Shown piece by piece: positions 59,700-64,000 of a stretch of DNA of 64,000 bases (positions within the stretch are counted from its first letter, which is position 1; each line of letters starts with the position of its first letter). The DNA comes from Nocardia acidivorans NBRC 108247 (GTDB lineage Bacteria > Actinomycetota > Actinomycetes > Mycobacteriales > Mycobacteriaceae). Location: the NCBI RefSeq assembly GCF_001625085.1, contig NZ_BDAW01000015.1, forward strand, positions 1-64,000, given 5' to 3'. The position numbers and the translations under genes are program-made. The notes beneath the pieces are model-generated. The model saw only the letters and a program-made list of their open reading frames with translations. It had not been told where the DNA came from and ran no database searches.

Positions 59700-61424
59700 A
59701 TGCCGTTCGACGCCAGCCTGCCCGCTGCCACCGCGGTGGCTTCGGCACAGCTGCGACTGGATGCCGATCCCATCGACTATGCGATGGTCGCAATCTATTT
59801 CGCGTTCGTACTGGGTATCGGCTGGTTGGCACGCCAGCGGGTCTCGTCGAGCATCGACTTCTTCCTCTCCGGGCGCTCCCTGCCCGCCTGGGTGACCGGC
59901 CTGGCCTTCATCTCCGCCAATCTCGGCGCGGTCGAGATCATGGGTATGTCCGCCAACGGCGCGGAGTACGGCATGCCGACCATGCACTACTTCTGGATCG
60001 GCGCGGTCCCGGCCATGCTCTTCCTGGGCATAGTCATGATGCCGTTCTACTACGGCTCCAAGGTGCGCAGCGTGCCCGAGTTCATGCTGCGGCGCTTCGG
60101 TCCCGGCGCGCATCTGGTGAACGCGCTCAGCTTCGCCATCGCCCAGGTGCTCATCGCCGGGGTGAATCTGTATCTGCTCGGCAGCATTGTGAATGTGCTG
60201 CTGGGCTGGCCGCTCTGGGTATCGGTGCTGGCGGCGGCGGCCATCGTGCTCTCGTACATCACCCTCGGCGGATTGTCCGCGGCCATCTACAACGAGGTGT
60301 TGCAGTTCTTCATCATCGTGGCGGCGCTGCTGCCGCTCACCATTGTCGGCCTGCACAAGGTCGGCGGCTGGGATGGCCTGCGCGACAAGATCATCGAGGG
60401 GCCGGGCGGGGCGGAGCAGCTGCACGCCTGGCCGGGCAATGAACTCACCGGATTCACCAGCAATATCGCCTCGGTCATCGGCATAATCTTCGGCCTGGGT
60501 TTCGTGCTCTCCTTCGGCTACTGGACCACCAATTTCGTGGAGGTGCAGCGCGCGCTGGCTACGCATTCGATCTCTGCGGCGCAGCGCACCCCGATCATCG
60601 GCGCGTATCCGAAGATGTTCATTCCCTTCATCGTCGTTATTCCGGGCATGATCAGCGCGGTGCTGGTGCCGCAGATCGCGGACTTCAAATCCCAGGTGGC
60701 CGCGAATCCGGATTACAAGGGCGATGTCACCTACAACCAGGCGCTGCTCTACCTGATGAAGGATGTGCTGCCGAACGGTCTGCTCGGGGTGGGGCTGGCC
60801 GGGCTGCTGGCGGCGTTCATGGCCGGTATGGCCGCGAATGTCTCGGCCTTCAATACGGTTTTCAGCTATGACCTGTGGCAGCGGTACGTCAAACCGGACC
60901 GTCCCGACCACTACTACCTCTCGGTGGGCCGCCTGGCCACCGTGGGCGCGACGCTCGGCGCGGTCGGCACCGCCTTCATCGCGGGCAACTTCTCCAACAT
61001 GATGGATTACCTGCAGACGCTGTTCAGCTTCTTCAACGCGCCGCTGTTCGCAACCTTCATCCTCGGCATGTTCTGGAAGCGCATGACGCCCGCCGCGGGC
61101 TGGGTGGGCCTGGTCTGCGGTACCGCGGCCGCCATCTTCGTCTTCATTCTGAGCAAGACGCATGTATTCGAATTGTCCGGCCAGGGAACGAGTTTCGTGG
61201 CGGCGGGCATCGCCTTCGTAGTCGACATCGTCATCAGCGTCATCGTCACCCAGGTGTCGCGACCGAAACCGGCCGCCGAGCTCGCCGGCCTGGTCTACTC
61301 CGAAACCCCCAAGGCCATGCGCACCGACGCGGACGCCGCCACCCTCCCCTGGTACCAGCGCCCCGCCCTGCTCGCCGGTATCGCCCTGGTAATCGTCATC
61401 CTCCTCAATATTTTCGTCGGATAG
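59700..61424 (+). CDS. sodium:solute symporter (SSS family)
   Basis: This 574-residue protein has 13-14 membrane helices. It begins with IDYAMVAIYFAFVLGIGWLA and carries SGRSLPAWVTGLAFISANLG, the family's Na+-binding region. GSKVRSVPEFMLRRFGPGAH and TLGGLSAAIYNEVLQFFIIV follow. Such proteins import sugars, proline or organic acids with Na+. Position behind galactokinase suggests galactose, as in bacterial SGLT-like transporters, but other solutes are possible. ATG 59700 has GACAGGAGAG upstream. The next gene encodes a small membrane partner. Confidence 0.88.
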   Translation: MPFDASLPAATAVASAQLRLDADPIDYAMVAIYFAFVLGIGWLARQRVSSSIDFFLSGRSLPAWVTGLAFISANLGAVEIMGMSANGAEYGMPTMHYFWIGAVPAMLFLGIVMMPFYYGSKVRSVPEFMLRRFGPGAHLVNALSFAIAQVLIAGVNLYLLGSIVNVLLGWPLWVSVLAAAAIVLSYITLGGLSAAIYNEVLQFFIIVAALLPLTIVGLHKVGGWDGLRDKIIEGPGGAEQLHAWPGNELTGFTSNIASVIGIIFGLGFVLSFGYWTTNFVEVQRALATHSISAAQRTPIIGAYPKMFIPFIVVIPGMISAVLVPQIADFKSQVAANPDYKGDVTYNQALLYLMKDVLPNGLLGVGLAGLLAAFMAGMAANVSAFNTVFSYDLWQRYVKPDRPDHYYLSVGRLATVGATLGAVGTAFIAGNFSNMMDYLQTLFSFFNAPLFATFILGMFWKRMTPAAGWVGLVCGTAAAIFVFILSKTHVFELSGQGTSFVAAGIAFVVDIVISVIVTQVSRPKPAAELAGLVYSETPKAMRTDADAATLPWYQRPALLAGIALVIVILLNIFVG

Positions 61425-61436
61425 GAAAGGCGTCAA

Positions 61437-61667
61437 ATGCTGTTCGACATCCGCACCATCGTCGGCGGGCTCCTCGCCTGCTACGGCGTAATCCTCATAG
61501 TCGTGAGCCTCGCCTACAGCACCGACTTCCAACGCGCCAAAACCGGCGGCATCAACGTAAACCTATGGGCCGGAATAGGTATGACGGTCGTCGGCCTCAT
61601 CTTCTTCGCCTGGGTCCGCCTCCGCCCCGTCCCCCAGCTCACCGGCGCGGACGACGACACAGAGTAG
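61437..61667 (+). CDS. small two-helix membrane protein beside the symporter
   Basis: This 76-residue protein has helices at about residues 6-26 (RTIVGGLLACYGVILIVVSL) and 43-60 (NLWAGIGMTVVGLIFFAWVR), joined by a charged loop, and an acidic tail (TGADDDTE). It starts 12 bases after the symporter stop with GGAAAGG upstream, so they are translated together. Small partner subunits of SSS transporters are known in other bacteria; this one has no name. It may stabilise or regulate the symporter. Confidence 0.8.
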   Translation: MLFDIRTIVGGLLACYGVILIVVSLAYSTDFQRAKTGGINVNLWAGIGMTVVGLIFFAWVRLRPVPQLTGADDDTE

Positions 61668-61844
61668 GTTCTCGCAGTCGGCGCGGTACCCCCCAGCTTC
61701 TCCATCGAACCCTTCGGGGCGGGACAGTAGCGGCCGAAGATCAACCTCCGCAGGAGAATTGAAATGATTCTGTTTCGCGTTGGTGCGGGTTGTCTGGTGC
61801 CGCAGGGTGATGGCCGTTGAGAAATCAGGCGATACCTTGCGGTC

Positions 61845-62100
61845 ATGCGTGGATTGCATCGCGGGCTCGCGGGTCTGCTACTGGTTCTCGGCGTGGTGGC
61901 GATGGGGGCCGGAATGACCCCCCGGTCACCTGCGGCTGGTGGTCGGTGACCGGGGTCTGACGCTGCCGCCCGGTGAGGCCGCCGAATTCGACACCGCCCA
62001 ACCGCATTGGCTGGGCAGCGCCGGCGGCGGTCCGGTCGAACTGCTGATCCTGGTCGGCCCGCGCGGGATGCGCGCGCACGTGCACCCCGCCCGGGCGTGA
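61845..62100 (+). pseudogene. remnant of an XRE/cupin regulator C-terminus
   Basis: From 61927 to the TGA at 62098 the frame reads HLRLVVGDRGLTLPPGEAAE, then FDTAQPHWLGSAGGGPVELL and GPRGMRAHVHPARA. This is the cupin domain end of XRE-type regulators (normally HLRLVVGDRxxTLxPGEAAxFDTxxPHW). The N-terminal helix-turn-helix and the first half of the cupin are absent. A separate short frame from ATG 61845 (MRGLHRGLAGLLLVLGVV) is read in a different phase. The whole stretch is a decayed regulator gene. Confidence 0.6.
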
Positions 62101-62134
62101 CCACCGCCGAAGGTGAAAACCGTTGCGGGAAAAG

Positions 62135-62830
62135 CTACTTCGCCGGAGCGTTGAACGGCTGGTTGATCGTCGTGAAGTACTGCGCCGCGGCGAGAATCGC
62201 GACCGGCGCGGTCACGAAGATCTGACCCGCGACGGTGCCGAGGAACCCGACCACGCTCATACCGACGATGCAGCCGACCGCGACGCCGCCGAGCGCGCCG
62301 AACATGGCGGTGAGCACACCGGTGACGGTGCCCAGGGTGGCCCCGCCGATGAGGCAGCCCAGCGCCGCCCCGCCGATACCGCCGGCCAGGGTGCCGATGG
62401 TGGCGCCCAGTGAGATGGTGGCGGTCATCCGGCTCCAGGCCGCCTGCTCCCGGTCGTATTCGGTCTTCCACGGCGCCTTGTCCTCGAAGGGCAGGGCGAC
62501 CGGCTGGTACCGCGCGTGCGCGAGATCGAATTCGGGGGTCAGGGTGGCGACGTGATCGGTGATCTCGGCCGCGATGGGGAAGACGAAATCGTCTACCCGG
62601 AAGGACAATTCGGTGCCCGCGACGGTAACGCCATTGGCCGCCTTCACCTTGAACACCCCGTCCTCGACCACCATCGAACCCGCGTCGGTCCGAATGATGG
62701 TGTTGGTCTCGCTGTTCGTCGCCGTGTAGTTGATGGCGTCGGCTTCGGCGGGCGCGGCGTGCGCGGTGCCCGCGCAGACGCCGAGCGCGCCGGACAGAAC
62801 GAGGGATACGACGAACTTGTTGAGCTTCAT
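62135..62830 (-). CDS. secreted protein with a glycine-zipper hydrophobic C-terminus
   Basis: This protein of about 231 residues has a signal sequence (MKLNKFVVSLVLSGALGVCA) with cleavage near AHAAPA. A soluble beta-rich part contains GVFKVKAANGVTVAGTELSF and VDDFVFPIAAEITDHV. The C-terminal 90 residues are hydrophobic and glycine-rich (SLGATIGTLAGGIGGAALGC and VGMSVVGFLGTV), resembling a glycine zipper that could insert in a membrane. I do not recognise the family. ATG 62830 begins the signal peptide. It faces a PepSY gene downstream on its own strand side. Confidence 0.75.
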   Translation of the reverse strand: MKLNKFVVSLVLSGALGVCAGTAHAAPAEADAINYTATNSETNTIIRTDAGSMVVEDGVFKVKAANGVTVAGTELSFRVDDFVFPIAAEITDHVATLTPEFDLAHARYQPVALPFEDKAPWKTEYDREQAAWSRMTATISLGATIGTLAGGIGGAALGCLIGGATLGTVTGVLTAMFGALGGVAVGCIVGMSVVGFLGTVAGQIFVTAPVAILAAAQYFTTINQPFNAPAK

Positions 62831-62965
62831 GGAGATGAAAATCCTTGTCTCGGTGCGGGTCAGGTTCCGCACGATAAAGCCGATTCCGAACGCCGGAATC
62901 CGCGTCAAGCTATGGGTTACCGGCGGCGCGGCCCAGGGGCCGTGCCGCTCAGCGGTATTCGGGAA

Positions 62966-64000
62966 TCAGACGGTAGCGCGACGGCGGGATGCCAAGCCCA
63001 CCAGCACATCCAGGATGAGGAATCCGAGCAGCGGAATGCCGATCATCGGTGCGAACCAACCGGCGACCGCGGCCGCCGCCAGGAACGGCACCAGCACGAT
63101 GAGGGGCGTCTGCCGGATCGCCCCGCGACGCGGCGCCCTGCCCAGCGCGACCTTGCCCGCCGCCTTGGTCGGGCGACGCCGCCACCACATGAGGTAACCG
63201 CGCACCACCACGGTGAGCAGTCCGATCATGATGGCGAGCAGCAGCAGCTGATTCAGCAGGCCGAACATCAACCCCATATGGAATTGGATGCCCCAGTTGG
63301 TCAGCTTGGCGGCCAGCGGCCAATCCGAGTAGCGCAGGGTATCGGTGACCACCCCGGTGCTGCCGTTCACCGCGACCGAATCCAATGTCAGCACACCGGG
63401 CCGGCGCAGCTCCTTGGCGACGAAGGCGGTGCCGTCCTTGGCCGGAACGCTGATCTCCAGCGGCCCCTCCAGCCCGTTGGCGCGCGCCACCGCGAACACG
63501 GTGTCGACCAGTGCGGCCTTGTTCGCGGCCGGTGCGGTGCTCGGCGCGGCGCTGCCGTGACCGTCGTGCTCACCACCGGCGGGCATGGCCGGACCGGTGG
63601 ATCCGGGCAGCGTGGCGGTGACCGCGGGCGTGGTCCAGCTCAGCTCCTCGCGCAGCTTGGCGACATTCTCACCGGCGTATTTGGACCAGGTCATACCGGT
63701 CGCCGACAACAGCAGCAGCACCGGCAGAATCCAGATACCCACCACCGCATGCCAATTCAGCGTGCGCGCCCGCGGCCGGGACCGATCGGGCCGCAGCAGC
63801 CAGCCCGCCGACCGCTTCTCGCGGCGCGCCCGCACCCGGCGGAACCACAGCACCAGCCCGGCCAGCGCGATCACCCACAGCCAGGACGCGGCGATCTCGC
63901 TGTAGTAGCGGCCGACGTCGCCCAGGTGCAGATCCCGGTGCAGTTGATCGATCCAGGTGCGCGTGGGCAGCGCACCCGAACTGCCGTAGACGACACTGTC
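62966..64000 (-). CDS. PepSY-associated membrane protein, N-terminus beyond the window
   Basis: The frame runs to the window edge without a start, so the gene is partial at its 5' end. The visible part has YSEIAASWLWVIALAGLVLW, then LNWHAVVGIWILPVLLLLSA (the HxxxG motif of PepSY_TM proteins), a periplasmic region with a GEHDGHGSAAPS His-rich stretch, FHMGLMFGLLNQLLLLAIMI and two last helices. PepSY_TM proteins (PiuB-like) act with iron/siderophore or copper systems. The His residues could bind a metal. About 345 codons are present. Confidence 0.85.
   Translation of the reverse strand, partial: DSVVYGSSGALPTRTWIDQLHRDLHLGDVGRYYSEIAASWLWVIALAGLVLWFRRVRARREKRSAGWLLRPDRSRPRARTLNWHAVVGIWILPVLLLLSATGMTWSKYAGENVAKLREELSWTTPAVTATLPGSTGPAMPAGGEHDGHGSAAPSTAPAANKAALVDTVFAVARANGLEGPLEISVPAKDGTAFVAKELRRPGVLTLDSVAVNGSTGVVTDTLRYSDWPLAAKLTNWGIQFHMGLMFGLLNQLLLLAIMIGLLTVVVRGYLMWWRRRPTKAAGKVALGRAPRRGAIRQTPLIVLVPFLAAAAVAGWFAPMIGIPLLGFLILDVLVGLASRRRATV

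Overview
The window is high-GC actinobacterial DNA with short intergenic gaps and many GTG/TTG starts. An MspA-family porin (24382-25035) points to an outer, mycolic-acid membrane. Together with Mycobacterium-like neighbours (an ALDH-DUF779 pair, an Rv0910-like SRPBCC protein, an initiator tRNA close to the mycobacterial one) this makes a Nocardia-like member of the Mycobacteriales the best guess. The genus is inferred from gene content. I see no rRNA, CRISPR array, intact insertion sequence or phage module.

Layout. 1-1400: decayed DNA with two frameshifted gene remnants. 1412-5015: a LysR regulator divergent from an adenine-deaminase-like amidohydrolase and a YczE-type membrane protein. 5144-9605: an Rv0910-like SRPBCC protein, a small membrane protein, a GAF regulator, an aldehyde dehydrogenase and DUF779. 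9773-15402: an AI-2E-type exporter, an NAD(P)-binding protein, DUF1772 with a divergent TetR and a perfect operator, an acyl-CoA dehydrogenase and an AraC regulator. 15520-15593: initiator tRNA-fMet with a strong terminator. 15907-25035: a surface and polysaccharide region holding an atypical response regulator, TetR with two matching operators, a secreted beta-helix protein, a four-gene operon (UDP-xylose synthase, membrane GT2, GalE, UDP-glucose dehydrogenase) and the porin.

25107-33520: two TetR-controlled metabolic units (sterol-desaturase-like hydroxylase plus thioesterase; FAD monooxygenase) with several hypothetical genes. 33730-38900: an aromatic-catabolism cluster in decay. LysR, an SDR, a decarboxylase-type amidohydrolase and an aromatic-acid MFS transporter are intact, but a GntR regulator and the aromatic hydroxylase are broken. 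38950-46213: a flavodoxin, a divergent NAD-dependent DNA ligase, a GNAT, TetR/SDR and a SARP/AfsR-type regulator interrupted by a frameshift. 46277-53899: DUF2252, an orphan Imm51-like immunity protein, a DMT transporter, DUF4126, a broken AI-2E gene, PhoU, and a DHA2 transporter carrying a C-terminal tail of three beta-sandwich repeats. 54169-64000: a lipoprotein, DUF6319, a secreted protein, a diguanylate cyclase, galactokinase, a truncated globin, a sodium:solute symporter with a small partner, a regulator remnant, a secreted glycine-zipper protein and a PepSY protein cut by the window edge.

How the parts fit. The operon at 18836-24013 encodes a route from UDP-glucose through UDP-glucuronate to UDP-xylose, plus UDP-galactose and a processive-type membrane glycosyltransferase. 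This suggests a xylose/galactose-containing surface glycan. Galactokinase with the SSS transporter may supply galactose. The most distinctive leads are the response regulator that lacks its phospho-acceptor Asp beside a doubly-operated TetR, the transporter with an appended tail, and the degraded aromatic cluster.
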